A stretch of DNA of 64,000 bases from Ornithinimicrobium pratense. GTDB lineage: Bacteria; Actinomycetota; Actinomycetes; Actinomycetales; Dermatophilaceae. Under the pieces are notes generated by a model. It worked only from the letters and a program-made list of their open reading frames with translations, did not search any database and was not told the DNA's origin. The DNA is taken from positions 1,364,001 to 1,428,000 of the forward strand of contig NZ_CP044427.1 in the NCBI RefSeq assembly GCF_008843165.1, in the 5' to 3' direction. Shown here piece by piece: positions 15,901-24,853 of this stretch. Numbering within the stretch: position 1 is the first letter of the stretch; each line of letters opens with the position of its first letter. Made by a program: the position numbers and the translations under genes.

Positions 15901-17333
15901 GCGCCCAGCTCACCGGTCCCGGCGGTCAGGCGCCACGGATCGCGCTCCTCGTCTTCCGGGACGCCGACACCGACTCGCGGGTGCTGCGCAGCGCGGCCAC
16001 CCTCCAGGAGGCAGGTGCGGAGGTGCTGGTGATCGGGCTGGCCCCGACCCGCTCCGGGCTGGAGCCCGGCCCAGCCGTCGTCGGCGGGGTGCCCCTGCAC
16101 CGCACCATGGACCTCGACCTGGTCCGTACCTTCGGCACCGCGGCCAGGGTCTGGCGTCGACTGCGGGGCCGCGACCCTGTGACCGGGGCCACCTCGTCCG
16201 CAGCGGAGCGACCGGACTCGAGCGGCACCGCGGCCAGCGGCACCGCACCATCTCAGGCCTTCGCGGATCCGCCGCAGGCCGGGTCCCGGCTCCCCCTCTC
16301 CTGGCGTAAGGTCTACCAGCGAGGCTTCCGCACCGCACGGTTGGTGCGTTACTGGGCAGGAGCCCTGGTCACCGCTCGCCGGTTCGGGGCCGACGTGGTC
16401 CACGCCAACGACGGGAACACCCTGGCGCCCGCGCTCCTGCTGCGGGTCCTGCAAGGCACGCGGATCGTGTACGACTCCCACGAGCTGTGGCTGCACCGCA
16501 ACGTCCGGCCCCGGTTGATTGCCCCGCTGGTCGAGGCCGTGATCGAGCGGGCTGGTGTCCGCTGGGCAGACGCCGTCCTCACCGTCTCGCCGTCGATCGT
16601 CCGGTGGCTTCAGCGGCACTACCGGCTAGCGGAGCCACCGCTGCTGGTGCGTAACGTCCCGCTCTGGCCGGGAGCACTGCCCGACCCGGCCCGGGGAAGG
16701 CTGCGGGAGCTGGCCGGACTGAGCCCCCGCGACAAGGTGATCTCCTACTGCGGGGGTGTCACGCGCGGGCGTGGCCTGGAGGAGACCATCGACGCGCTCG
16801 CGATGTTGCCCTCGGACGTCCATCTGGTGATGCTCGGCTTCGGCAGCGGGGACTACGTGCGGGGTCTGCTGGCGCGGGCGGCCGCGGCCGGGCTGACTGA
16901 CCGGGTGCACCTCGTCGGGCCGGTGCCCAGTGCGGAGGTCCCCCAGAGCCTGGCCGACGCCGACCTGGCCATCGTCTACGTCCGTCCGATCGTGCTCTCC
17001 TACACCTACTCCCTGCCCAACAAACTCTTCGAGTCGATCCACGCCGGTCTGCCCATCGTGGCCGCGGACCTGCCGGACGTCGCTGCCCTGGTGGAGGAGC
17101 ACGGGGTCGGCACCGTCTTCGCCGTGCCGGAGGGAGCGGTCCAGGAGGACGGCGACCAGCTGGAGGCCGCAGACGACCCCGCGCGCCTGGCCGCGGCCCT
17201 GGCGCAGGTGCTGGCCGACCCGGAGCCCTACCGACGCCATACCCAGGCGTTGGCGCCGCTGCTCGACTGGCGACACGAGGCCGAGCACCTCATCGAGGGC
17301 CACGCCCGTGCCGTGGCAAGATGCGGGACGTGA
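15897..17333 (+). CDS. family 4 glycosyltransferase
   Basis: A 478-aa GT-B glycosyltransferase. The N-domain reads IALLVFRDADTDSRVLRSAA and contains VHANDGNTLAPALLL and IVYDSHELWLHRN. A low-complexity Ser/Ala/Pro-rich insertion at about residues 95-130 probably forms a flexible loop. The C-domain has VISYCGGVTRGRGLEETIDA, MLGFGSGDYV and SYTYSLPNKLFESIHAGLPI, with the PNK..E donor-site motif of GT4. The GTG start overlaps the exporter stop, so expression is coupled. It is probably one step of glycan assembly on the lipid carrier before export. Confidence 0.9.
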   Translation: MSAQLTGPGGQAPRIALLVFRDADTDSRVLRSAATLQEAGAEVLVIGLAPTRSGLEPGPAVVGGVPLHRTMDLDLVRTFGTAARVWRRLRGRDPVTGATSSAAERPDSSGTAASGTAPSQAFADPPQAGSRLPLSWRKVYQRGFRTARLVRYWAGALVTARRFGADVVHANDGNTLAPALLLRVLQGTRIVYDSHELWLHRNVRPRLIAPLVEAVIERAGVRWADAVLTVSPSIVRWLQRHYRLAEPPLLVRNVPLWPGALPDPARGRLRELAGLSPRDKVISYCGGVTRGRGLEETIDALAMLPSDVHLVMLGFGSGDYVRGLLARAAAAGLTDRVHLVGPVPSAEVPQSLADADLAIVYVRPIVLSYTYSLPNKLFESIHAGLPIVAADLPDVAALVEEHGVGTVFAVPEGAVQEDGDQLEAADDPARLAAALAQVLADPEPYRRHTQALAPLLDWRHEAEHLIEGHARAVARCGT

Positions 17334-18463
17334 ACGACACCCGTCCCAGCCTGCTGATCATCTCCTACTCCCGGCTGTTCCGGGACGCCCGCGTGCTGCG
17401 GCAGATCAGGCTGTTCCGAGACGACTACGCCGTGACCACCGTCGGTTATGGACCCGCGCCAGAAGGCGTGGTCGCCCACCACCAGGTCCCGGACGAGATT
17501 ATCTACTGGCACGTCGACCGGAAGCTGGTCGTGGCCCGGATCTACCAGCGTGCCTTTGACACCGCGCCCATCACGCGATGGGCTCGGGAGCAGCTCGTCG
17601 GGCAGGAGTACGACGTCATCCTGGCCAACGACCTGCAGCCCGTGCCGGTCGCGATCGAGATGCGGCCGCGCGGAGGCGTGCACGTCGACCTGCACGAGTA
17701 CGTCACCCGTCAGAAGGAGGAGGTGTGGCGCTTCCGCACCTTCCTGGCGCCGTACTACGGCTACCTCATCAAGAAGTGGGTGCGGCGCGCCAACTCGGTG
17801 ACCACGGTGGGGTTCAAGCTGGCCGAGCAGTACGAGGCAGAGTTCGGGGTGCCGTGCGGCGTCGTCTTCAACGCCCCGGAGCGGCGTGAGCTGACTCCCG
17901 GTGAGGTGGCAGACCCGGTGCGGCTGGTGCACGCGGGGGGCGCGACCCCGGGCCGCCTGGAGATGATGCTGGCGGCCGTCGAGCAGGTGCAGGGGGGAGC
18001 TACCCTCGACCTTTTCCTGGTGGACTCCGGGAGCGGGTATGCGGGGTCTGTGCGCGAGCGGTATGTCGACCATCCCCGGATCCACGTGCATGACGCCGTG
18101 CCGACCAGCGAGCTGGTGAACACCCTGCACCGTTACGACGTGGGCGTCCATATCCTGGCGCCGGTGTCGTTCAACCACCGCTACGCCATGCCCAACAAGA
18201 TCTTCGACTACGTGCAGGCCCGGCTCGGGGTGCTCATCGGGCCCAGCCCGGAGATGGCGGCGCTGGTGCGTGAGCACAGCGTGGGCTGGGTGAGCCAGGG
18301 CTTCACCGCTGCCGACGTGGCCCGCACCATCGACGGGCTGACCCGCGACGACGTGGCCCGGGCCAAGGGGGCCAGCGACGTGGCGGCCCGGGTGCTGTGC
18401 GCCGAGGAGCAGGTCGCCGGGTGGGCCGAACCGGTGCGCGCCCTGGCGCGAAAAGCTGGCTGA
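17321..18463 (+). CDS. family 4 glycosyltransferase
   Basis: A 380-aa GT-B glycosyltransferase related to its upstream neighbour: LLIISYSRLFRDARVLRQIR at the N-terminus, VILANDLQPVPVAIE, VHVDLHEYVTRQKEE, and a C-terminal donor region NHRYAMPNKIFDYVQARLGV. The order (surface motif, acceptor loop, PNK..DY) matches GT4. The ATG at 17321 overlaps the previous gene by 13 nt; GTG at 17333 is an alternative. The next 191 nt hold no convincing gene. The two transferases and the exporter form one operon. Confidence 0.88.
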   Translation: MRDVNDTRPSLLIISYSRLFRDARVLRQIRLFRDDYAVTTVGYGPAPEGVVAHHQVPDEIIYWHVDRKLVVARIYQRAFDTAPITRWAREQLVGQEYDVILANDLQPVPVAIEMRPRGGVHVDLHEYVTRQKEEVWRFRTFLAPYYGYLIKKWVRRANSVTTVGFKLAEQYEAEFGVPCGVVFNAPERRELTPGEVADPVRLVHAGGATPGRLEMMLAAVEQVQGGATLDLFLVDSGSGYAGSVRERYVDHPRIHVHDAVPTSELVNTLHRYDVGVHILAPVSFNHRYAMPNKIFDYVQARLGVLIGPSPEMAALVREHSVGWVSQGFTAADVARTIDGLTRDDVARAKGASDVAARVLCAEEQVAGWAEPVRALARKAG

Positions 18464-18654
18464 GGACTCGACGAGGTCGTCTCCTGGGTCGGCACCCTGA
18501 CCCAGCCGGCGCGGCCGCCGGTCGCCGGGCACCACCTGGACGCCCTCGACCTCGAGGTGCGTCGCACCGTCCGGGACCGCGCCGAACGGCCGGACGTACG
18601 CCATACCGGATCGGACACCGGGGCCCCACCCCGCACCACGGCAGGAGAGAGCGC

Positions 18655-19158
18655 ATGATCACCGGACGACCCGAGGCCCGCCAGGGGCAGGACCACCTCG
18701 TGCTGACCCGCACCTTCCGGGCCCCCGTGGAGGACGTGTGGGCCGCGATCACCGAGCCCGAACGGTTAGGCCGGTGGTTCGGCGTCTGGAGCGGTGACCC
18801 CACGACCGGCCAGGTGCAGGTGCGGTGGGACTTCGAGGACGATGTCGCGGAGGAGACCTACGTCATCGAGGTGTGCGAGGCGCCGCACCGGCTGCGCCTG
18901 CACAACCTTGCCGACGATCCGGGGCAGGTCTGGACGCTCGACCTGCGGCTGAGTGAGCAAGCAGGCCGGACGGTCCTCGACTTCGCCCAGGTGATGAACG
19001 ACGCACTGCCGGTCACCGAGGTCGGCCCCGGGTGGGAGTACTACCTGGACCGGCTGGCCGACAGCGTGCGCACCGGCGAGGTCAGCCGGGTCGGCTGGGA
19101 CGGTTACTTGGACCTGGCGCCGGAGTATGCCGAAGCGTTCGGGGCGAGCAGGCAGTGA
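18655..19158 (+). CDS. SRPBCC (AHSA1/START-like) protein
   Basis: A 167-aa single-domain protein of the SRPBCC superfamily: LVLTRTFRAPVEDVWAAITE and PERLGRWFGVW at the N-terminus, the typical start of the AHSA1 helix-grip fold. A following beta-rich middle ends GWEYYLDRLADSV. Such proteins bind hydrophobic ligands; no ligand is predictable. The ATG at 18655 follows GGAG with good spacing. It is not obviously part of the glycan operon, being separated from the GT4 gene by 191 nt. Confidence 0.85.
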   Translation: MITGRPEARQGQDHLVLTRTFRAPVEDVWAAITEPERLGRWFGVWSGDPTTGQVQVRWDFEDDVAEETYVIEVCEAPHRLRLHNLADDPGQVWTLDLRLSEQAGRTVLDFAQVMNDALPVTEVGPGWEYYLDRLADSVRTGEVSRVGWDGYLDLAPEYAEAFGASRQ

Positions 19159-19197
19159 GCTGCTGACGGGGTGCTGAACGCCCGCGGGAGGCTCCGG

Positions 19198-19800
19198 TCA
19201 GACCGGTCGCAGCGGCTGGTGCGGGGCGTCGGGGAGGTGGATCGAGACCGGGTGGCCGGGACGGACCTCGCCACCGTGCTCGACCACGGCCATGACCCCG
19301 GCCTTGCGGACGACCCGGATGCTGCCTGCGTCCGCGGAGCCGGTGGAGGGGGCAGGTTCCTCGCGCGGGATCCCGTCCTCCCTGGTGAGGACCACCTTGA
19401 GCAGGCCCGACCGGAACTCGTTGATCTGGGCGCACGGGTTGCGCAGCCCGGTCAGCCGGAGGACGGCATCGCCGATGCGCAGCAGGGTCCCCGTGGGCAG
19501 AGCGAGAAGATCCACTCCGGAGGTGGTGATGTTCTCGCCGAGATCACCGGGGGACAGCTCGTAGCCCATCTCGCGTGCTTGCACAAAGAGCTCGGCATGG
19601 ATGAGGTGCACCTGGCGCAGGTTGGGCTGGTTCGGATCGCGCCGCACCCGTGAGCGGTGCTGGACGAGGGTCCCGGCGTGGGCGTCGCCGACGATGCCGA
19701 GACCGGCGACGAGCTGGATCTGCTCGACCGGCACCTTGCTGAAGCGGTGCAGGCGGTCTCGGCTCACTGCCACGACGTGTGGGCTCGACAGGTCAGCCAT
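19198..19800 (-). CDS. MOSC domain protein
   Basis: A 200-aa stand-alone MOSC (molybdenum cofactor sulfurase C-terminal) domain. It shows GLGIVGDAHAGT near residue 32, LSPGDLGENITTSGVDLLAL near 82, and LTGLRNPCAQINEF with the conserved cysteine near 125. MOSC domains handle sulfur transfer to metal cofactors or detoxify N-hydroxylated compounds (YiiM-like). The start is the ATG at 19800, with GGAG seven bases upstream; an in-frame ATG at 19812 lacks one. It is followed downstream by a convergent SRPBCC gene. Confidence 0.85.
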   Translation of the reverse strand: MADLSSPHVVAVSRDRLHRFSKVPVEQIQLVAGLGIVGDAHAGTLVQHRSRVRRDPNQPNLRQVHLIHAELFVQAREMGYELSPGDLGENITTSGVDLLALPTGTLLRIGDAVLRLTGLRNPCAQINEFRSGLLKVVLTREDGIPREEPAPSTGSADAGSIRVVRKAGVMAVVEHGGEVRPGHPVSIHLPDAPHQPLRPV

Positions 19801-19848
19801 GTGTCGCTCCATTTCTGTGTTTCATGGTGGTCGTGCGCGTCCGACGGG

Positions 19849-20430
19849 TCAGGGTAGGTGCTCGTGCACCCAGTCGGCGAGCAGGCGGGCGCAGGCGTCG
19901 ACGCCTTGGGACCAGGTGCGGCCGGCATCCTCGTCGGCCTGGTCGGAGACGTGCTTGACGAGGCGCGCCGGGACGCCCGCGGCGCGGGCTGCCGCGGCGA
20001 CGGCATACCCCTCCATGTCCACGAGGTCGGCCACCTGGGCCACCCGCTCCCGCTCGGAGCCACCCGCGACGAACCGGTCGCCGGTGGCGAGCACCAGCCC
20101 CTCACCGGAGCTGACCGGAAGGTCCAGCGGCGGGCCGTCCGCGCGTCCGGTGACCGCCAGCACCGCCTCACCGGCGTAGTCGTGCTGGACCACGCGGCAT
20201 ACCTCGTGGGTGCCCTCGACCCCGGGACGGAGGCCGCCCGCGGTGCCGACGTTGACGATCTGCTCCGGCAGGGTCCCGGACGCAAGCAGCCGGCTGACCG
20301 CGATCGCAGCGCGCACCTTGCCGACCCCCGTGACGAGCACGGGGTGGTCGACGGTGAAATGGCGGGCCTCCTGCTCCAGCGCCACCACGATGAGGGTGGA
20401 GGAGGGGGTGAGTCGTCCGGCGAGATGCAC
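19849..20430 (-). CDS. MTA/SAH-nucleosidase-like phosphorylase family protein
   Basis: A 193-aa protein of the PNP/UDP phosphorylase superfamily. It shows VVALEQEARHF near the N-terminus, NVGTAGGLRPGVEGTHEV, VDMEGYAVAAAARAAG (the Met-Glu purine/ribose site) and HVSDQADEDAG (catalytic-Asp region). It probably cleaves a purine nucleoside such as methylthioadenosine or S-adenosylhomocysteine. It is shorter than typical MTA nucleosidases (about 230 aa). The GTG at 20430 has AGGA upstream and lies 8 nt after the 2-epimerase stop, so the two genes form an operon without an obvious metabolic link. Confidence 0.75.
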   Translation of the reverse strand: MHLAGRLTPSSTLIVVALEQEARHFTVDHPVLVTGVGKVRAAIAVSRLLASGTLPEQIVNVGTAGGLRPGVEGTHEVCRVVQHDYAGEAVLAVTGRADGPPLDLPVSSGEGLVLATGDRFVAGGSERERVAQVADLVDMEGYAVAAAARAAGVPARLVKHVSDQADEDAGRTWSQGVDACARLLADWVHEHLP

Positions 20431-20438
20431 GGCAGGTC

Positions 20439-21509
20439 CTAGCTGCCGAGGAGCGCGTCGAGGACGGCGGTGGCGGCGTGGCCGTCGCCGTAGGGGGTGG
20501 CGTCGGTAGCCGCGGGCTCGGGGCGCGAGGCAGCGCGGGCGATGTCGTCGGCGCTGGCGGTGCGGGGGTCGACGAGCGCGTTCCAGCCCAGTTCGACGGT
20601 CTCGACCCACTCGGTCTCGCTGCGCACGGTGGTGCACGGGGTGCGCAGTGCGAAGGCCTCCTTCTGCAGGCCGCCGGAGTCGGTGACCACGCCTCGGGCG
20701 GCGTCGACAGCGCCGATCAGAGCGGGGTAGGGCAGGGGGTCGCGCACGGTCAGCGAGCCACCTTCCAGACTCAGGCCCTGAGCCTGGGCACGGGCCCGCA
20801 GCCGGGGGTGGGCCAGCAGCACGACGGGGTGGTCGACCCGCTGCAGGCCGTGGACGATCCCGGCGAGCCGGGCGGGGTCGTCGGTGTTCTCGGCCCGGTG
20901 GATCGTGGCCACGGAGAAGTTGCCCCGCTCCAGGCCCAGGTCGGTCAGGACACCCGCGGTGTCGGTGAGCCCGGAGCGGACCTTCATCAGCACGTCCACC
21001 ATGACGTCACCGACGAGGATCGAGCGTGCGGTCAGGCCCTCGGCGGCCAGGTGGTCCATCGCCACCTGGGTCGGGGCCAGCAGCAGGTCGGCGGCGTGGT
21101 CGGTGAGCACCCGGTTGTGCTCCTCGGGCATGGCCCGGTTGAAGGAGCGCAGCCCGGCCTCCAGGTGCGCCACCGGCAGGTGCAGCTTCACCGCGGACAG
21201 TGCCCCGGCCAGGGTGGAGTTCGTGTCGCCATACACCAGGACCCAGTCGGGGCGGTGCTCGGTGAGCACCTCGTCCATGCGGGCCAGGATCGCGCCGGTC
21301 TGGGCGCCGTGGCCGGCCGAGCCCACCTCCAGGTGCACGTCCGGGTCAGGGATCCCCAGGTCGGCGAAGAAGACGTCGGAGAGCATCGGGTCGTAGTGCT
21401 GCCCGGTGTGCACGATGACGTGCTCGACCTCCCGTCGGGCGCACTCGTCGGCGATCGGTGCGAGCTTGACGAACTGGGGGCGGGCGCCGACGACGGACAG
21501 GATCTTCAT
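20439..21509 (-). CDS. non-hydrolysing UDP-N-acetylglucosamine 2-epimerase (WecB/WbpI type)
   Basis: A 356-aa GT-B-fold epimerase. It begins MKILSVVGARPQFVKLAPI and contains HTGQHYDPMLSDVFF, YGDTNSTLAGAL, HLEAGLRSFNRAMPEEHNR and GVVTDSGGLQKEA, all standard for the family. Near residue 295 it reads RSETEWVET rather than the RxxTERPE of WecB/MnaA. That motif is closer to enzymes acting on diacetamido-uronic substrates (WbpI type); this is my reading, not a computed result. It could convert the gluco sugar made by the WbpA/B/E/D-like enzymes to the manno form. The ATG at 21509 is followed directly by a strong family N-terminus. Confidence 0.9.
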   Translation of the reverse strand: MKILSVVGARPQFVKLAPIADECARREVEHVIVHTGQHYDPMLSDVFFADLGIPDPDVHLEVGSAGHGAQTGAILARMDEVLTEHRPDWVLVYGDTNSTLAGALSAVKLHLPVAHLEAGLRSFNRAMPEEHNRVLTDHAADLLLAPTQVAMDHLAAEGLTARSILVGDVMVDVLMKVRSGLTDTAGVLTDLGLERGNFSVATIHRAENTDDPARLAGIVHGLQRVDHPVVLLAHPRLRARAQAQGLSLEGGSLTVRDPLPYPALIGAVDAARGVVTDSGGLQKEAFALRTPCTTVRSETEWVETVELGWNALVDPRTASADDIARAASRPEPAATDATPYGDGHAATAVLDALLGS

Positions 21510-21564
21510 GGCCCCAGCCTAGGCAGGCACGAGGTATGCCGTGGCGCGCGGCTACGGTGGGGGC

Positions 21565-22605
21565 GTGCGCGTGCTGGTGGTGACGACCTGGTTCCCGACC
21601 CCGTCGTCGCCGACCACCGGGATCTTCGTGGCCCGGGACGTAGCCGCGATCGCGACCCGGCACCAGGTGGTGGTGCTGCACCTGGTGGCGCCGGGTCTGG
21701 CCGATGGTGTCCACGACGCCGGCAGCGACGTGAACACCGACGCCGGCACGGCGGGGCCGGACGGCGTGCACGTCGAGCGCCTGGTCATGGACCTGCGCCG
21801 CCCCGACCACATCCTGCGGGCGGCGCGGCGTATGCGCGCCCTCGCTGCCGGTGCGGATGTCGTGCACTCCATGGCGATCTCGGCGTTGCTGCCGTTCGCG
21901 GTGCGCCACCCGGGGCGAGGTTGGGTGCACACCGAGCACTGGTCGGGCCTCGGGGCACCGGAGACGCTGTCGACGCTGCTGCGGGCAGCGCGCCTGGCGG
22001 TGCGGCCGCTGTTGGCCCGGCCGGACGTCGTGGTGGTCGTCGGCGAAGGTCTCGCGGAGTCGGTCCGGGCGCTGCGCCCGGGGCCGGTTGAGGTCGTGCC
22101 CAACATCGTCACCGCCCCGACGACCCTGACGCCTCGCCGCGACGCTGGCGTCTCACTGGGTCGGCGAGGGCCCCTGGAACTGGTCGCTGTCGGTGGGCTG
22201 ATTCCGCGCAAGGACCCGCTGACTGCGGTCGCGGCGACCGCCGAGCTGCGCAGCCGGGGGATCGATGCCGGACTGACCTGGGTGGGTGCCGGACCGCTGG
22301 AGGCGCAGGTGCGCGATCACGCGGGGCAACTGGCGGTGCCGCTGCGGCTCACCGGGTCGCTGCCCCCGCCCAGGTGGAGGTCGTGGTGTCGCACGCCGAC
22401 ATCTTCCTGCTGCCCACCCACGCGGAGACCTTCTGCCTGGCGGCGGCCGAGGCGCTGGCGGCCGGTCGACCGGTCGTTGTCGGCGACAGTGGTGGTCCCA
22501 GCGCCTTCGTCGCCCCTCCGCGGGGTGCTCTGGTGCCGCCCCGGGCCGGGGCGGCCGTCTGGGCGGACGCGGTCGAACAGGTGTGGAGCCAGGCTGCCGG
22601 GCTGA
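21565..22605 (+). CDS. family 4 glycosyltransferase, N-terminal part (frameshifted)
   Basis: Starts at GTG 21565 with VRVLVVTTWFPTPSSPTTG and continues as a GT4 N-domain: GIFVARDVAAI, VHSMAISALLPFAVRH, GWVHTEHWSGLGAPETL, VVPNIVTAP and VAVGGLIPRKDPLTAVAA. The family reading stops at about 22365 (LTGSLPP). After that this frame turns into Arg/Ser-rich nonsense up to 22605, while the GT4 donor domain continues in the frame of the next entry. One base lost in the C5 run at 22363-22367 explains this. It is either a sequencing error or a real mutation. An upstream in-frame GTG (21541) is possible. Confidence 0.65.
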   Translation: MRVLVVTTWFPTPSSPTTGIFVARDVAAIATRHQVVVLHLVAPGLADGVHDAGSDVNTDAGTAGPDGVHVERLVMDLRRPDHILRAARRMRALAAGADVVHSMAISALLPFAVRHPGRGWVHTEHWSGLGAPETLSTLLRAARLAVRPLLARPDVVVVVGEGLAESVRALRPGPVEVVPNIVTAPTTLTPRRDAGVSLGRRGPLELVAVGGLIPRKDPLTAVAATAELRSRGIDAGLTWVGAGPLEAQVRDHAGQLAVPLRLTGSLPPPRWRSWCRTPTSSCCPPTRRPSAWRRPRRWRPVDRSLSATVVVPAPSSPLRGVLWCRPGPGRPSGRTRSNRCGARLPG

Positions 22606-23834
22606 CGGCGGAGCAGATCGCGCAGGACGTCCGGGTGCGCTACAGCCCCACCCGGTATGTCGATCGCCTGGCCGCGATCTACGCCCCCCTCGGCCAGGCG
22701 GAGCCGGGGAGCGACTCATCGTCGACCACGGGTGGGCACCCGGTGGTTGATCTGGTCATCGCCGTCCACTCCACGCAGCGCCGGGTCGAGCGGGCGGTGC
22801 GCTCGGTGCTCGACGGCTCACCCGGGGTGGACGTGCGCGTGACCCTGGTCGCGCACAACATCGGGGCCGAACAGGTTCGCGCGGTGCTCAGCGAGCAGTC
22901 CCGCGCCGACGAACGGGTGCGGGTGCTGGAGCTGGCTGACGGCATACCGAGCCCGAGCGGGCCGTTCAACGCCGGCCTGGACGCGGCGACCGCGCCGTGG
23001 GCGGCGATCATGGGCTCCGACGACATGCTGGCCCCGGGCGCGCTCGCCGGATGGCTCGAGGCGGTGGCCGGGATGAACCCGGCGGATCCGGTCGTGGTGA
23101 TCCCCCCGTTGCGGCTCGCCGGTCGTACGGTGCCCACCCCGCAGCGTCGGCCGGGGCGCACCGGGCGACACCGCCGGCTGGACCTGGTGGCGGACAGGCT
23201 CAGCTACCGCTCGGCGCCTCTGGGCTTGCTCTCCCGCGGTGCCTTGGCCCTGCCCGGTGCCCGGCTGATGCCGCAGGTCCGGGTCGGGGGAGACGTGCCG
23301 ATGGTCACCGCGCTCTGGGCGCAGGCGCACGTGGTCTACGCCGCGGGGGCACCGGCATACCTGATCCAGGAGGACGCGCCTGACCGGGTGACCTACGAAC
23401 AGCGCCCGATCACCGAGCAGCTCGCCAGCATCGACGCCCTCTGGGGGACGCCATGGGTCATCGCCCTGACGCCCCGCCAGCGCCGATCGGTGGGCACCAA
23501 GGTGCTGCGCATCCACATCTTCGGGGCGATCCTGACCCGCCCGGACCCGCAGTGGTGGACGCCCGAGGAGCGGGTCGAGCTGGCCCGGGTGACCCGGCGG
23601 GTGCTGGCCGAGGCGCCCGGCTGCGCCGACCCGCTGAGCCTGGCCGACGGCGACGTGCTGCGCGCGGTGCTCGACGTCGGCACCCCCGCGGCGCAGCTGA
23701 TCGCTCGGGCCCACGCCCGACGTTGGCACGGCAGCCCGCGCACACTGCTGCCCTCGTCCTGGCGGCACGTCCTGCACCCGGAGGCGCCGGTCCGCTTCAT
23801 GGGCGCGTCGTTGATCGCCGCGCGTGCTCGGTGA
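22374..23834 (+). CDS. GT4 C-terminal domain fused to a GT2-like domain (downstream part of a frameshifted gene)
   Basis: The first part (VVVSHADIFLLPTHAETFCL, then AAAEALAAGRPVVVGDSGGP) is the donor-binding half of a GT4 enzyme whose N-half lies just upstream in another frame. From about residue 120 a second domain begins: VDLVIAVHSTQRRVERAVRS, later MGSDDMLAPGALAGWL, the GT2 pattern with an SDD metal site. Restoring one base near 22365 would give one protein of about 755 aa, a bifunctional GT4-GT2 transferase. The listed start (GTG 22374) is only the first start-like codon in this frame; no ribosome site is seen. Its end overlaps the convergent hydrolase by 38 nt. Confidence 0.7.
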   Translation: MEVVVSHADIFLLPTHAETFCLAAAEALAAGRPVVVGDSGGPSAFVAPPRGALVPPRAGAAVWADAVEQVWSQAAGLTAEQIAQDVRVRYSPTRYVDRLAAIYAPLGQAEPGSDSSSTTGGHPVVDLVIAVHSTQRRVERAVRSVLDGSPGVDVRVTLVAHNIGAEQVRAVLSEQSRADERVRVLELADGIPSPSGPFNAGLDAATAPWAAIMGSDDMLAPGALAGWLEAVAGMNPADPVVVIPPLRLAGRTVPTPQRRPGRTGRHRRLDLVADRLSYRSAPLGLLSRGALALPGARLMPQVRVGGDVPMVTALWAQAHVVYAAGAPAYLIQEDAPDRVTYEQRPITEQLASIDALWGTPWVIALTPRQRRSVGTKVLRIHIFGAILTRPDPQWWTPEERVELARVTRRVLAEAPGCADPLSLADGDVLRAVLDVGTPAAQLIARAHARRWHGSPRTLLPSSWRHVLHPEAPVRFMGASLIAARAR

Positions 23835-24759
23835 CGGTCGTGTCCAACCAGGCCAGCAGCTCAGCCACGACCTCGTCGCGGTTGATCTCGTTGAACACCT
23901 CGTGCCGGGCCCCCGGCCAGACCTTGGTGGCGACCTGGGCCAATCCGGCGGCCCGGTAGAGCTCGGCGACCTCCCGCACTGCGCCAGCACCACCGACCGG
24001 GTCGACCTCCCCGGCTACCAGGTAGACCGGCAGACCCCGTGGCATCCGGTAGACCGTCGACGGCTCACTCACCCAGCGCAGCCCGGTGAGCAGGTCGCGG
24101 TAGAAACCGGCCGTCGCGTGGCCCCCGCAGAGCTCGTCGGCGACGTAGGCGTCCACCTGGGCCTCGTCACGGGAGAGCCAGTCGAAGTCGGTCCGGGCCG
24201 GGCGGAAGGGCCGGTTGTAGGGGCCCAGCGTCAGCGCCTCCATCAGGCGGCTGCGCACCCGCGGTCCCCGCAGCCGACACTCGAGCCGGGCCAGCCGCTC
24301 ACCCAGGAAGCCGGCCAGCCCCGGGTCGCCAGCCGTGCCGGACAACACCAGTGCAGCCAACCGCTCACCGTGGCGTGCTGCGAACGCCCGCGCCAGGAAG
24401 CTGCCCATGCTGTGCCCGAGGAGCACCACCGGCGCACCGGGGTGGCGGCTCTGCGCCTCTTCCACCACCACGAGCAGGTCGTCCACGGCCGCGGCGAAGC
24501 CGTGCTCGTCGCCCAGGTGGGCCAACCCTTCGGGACCGCCCCCACCGACAGTGGTGCGACCGTGGCCGCGATGGTCGGCGGCGGACATGGCATACCCGGC
24601 GCGGCCGAGCTGCTCGGCCAGGTGGGCGTAGCGCGCGGCGTGCTCCACCATCCCGTGGGCCAGCACGACCAACGCCCTGGGCGTGCCGTCGGGCACCCAC
24701 CGGTGCACGTGCAGGACCGTCTCATCGCTCGTGGTCAGGGTGGTGGTGCTCGCGTTCAT
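23797..24759 (-). CDS. alpha/beta hydrolase (lysophospholipase/monoacylglycerol lipase type)
   Basis: A 320-aa serine hydrolase. It has VVLAHGMVEHAARYAHLAEQ (oxyanion HGM region, about residue 33), DHRGHGRT, nucleophile elbow GHSMGS (about 117-122), VAGEVDPVGG (acid) and ARHEVFNE (catalytic His near the C-terminus). This series is typical of bacterial monoacylglycerol lipases. No signal peptide is evident. The ATG at 24759 is chosen because the frame beyond it is antisense to the dehydrogenase gene. It is divergent from that gene with 94 nt between. Confidence 0.88.
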   Translation of the reverse strand: MNASTTTLTTSDETVLHVHRWVPDGTPRALVVLAHGMVEHAARYAHLAEQLGRAGYAMSAADHRGHGRTTVGGGGPEGLAHLGDEHGFAAAVDDLLVVVEEAQSRHPGAPVVLLGHSMGSFLARAFAARHGERLAALVLSGTAGDPGLAGFLGERLARLECRLRGPRVRSRLMEALTLGPYNRPFRPARTDFDWLSRDEAQVDAYVADELCGGHATAGFYRDLLTGLRWVSEPSTVYRMPRGLPVYLVAGEVDPVGGAGAVREVAELYRAAGLAQVATKVWPGARHEVFNEINRDEVVAELLAWLDTTVTEHARRSTTRP

Positions 24760-24853
24760 CTGGTCAGGGTATGTCTGCCAGGGCACGTATCCTGGGCCGG
24801 ACCCCGCCGACCGGAGGGGACTTTCCACCACCGACCAGGACGGACCTGACTGG

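Noticed and set aside
17228..18604. 458-aa minus-strand frame over the GT4 gene end
   Set aside because: It is opposite the GT4 coding sequence and rich in His, Gly and Val without a domain.
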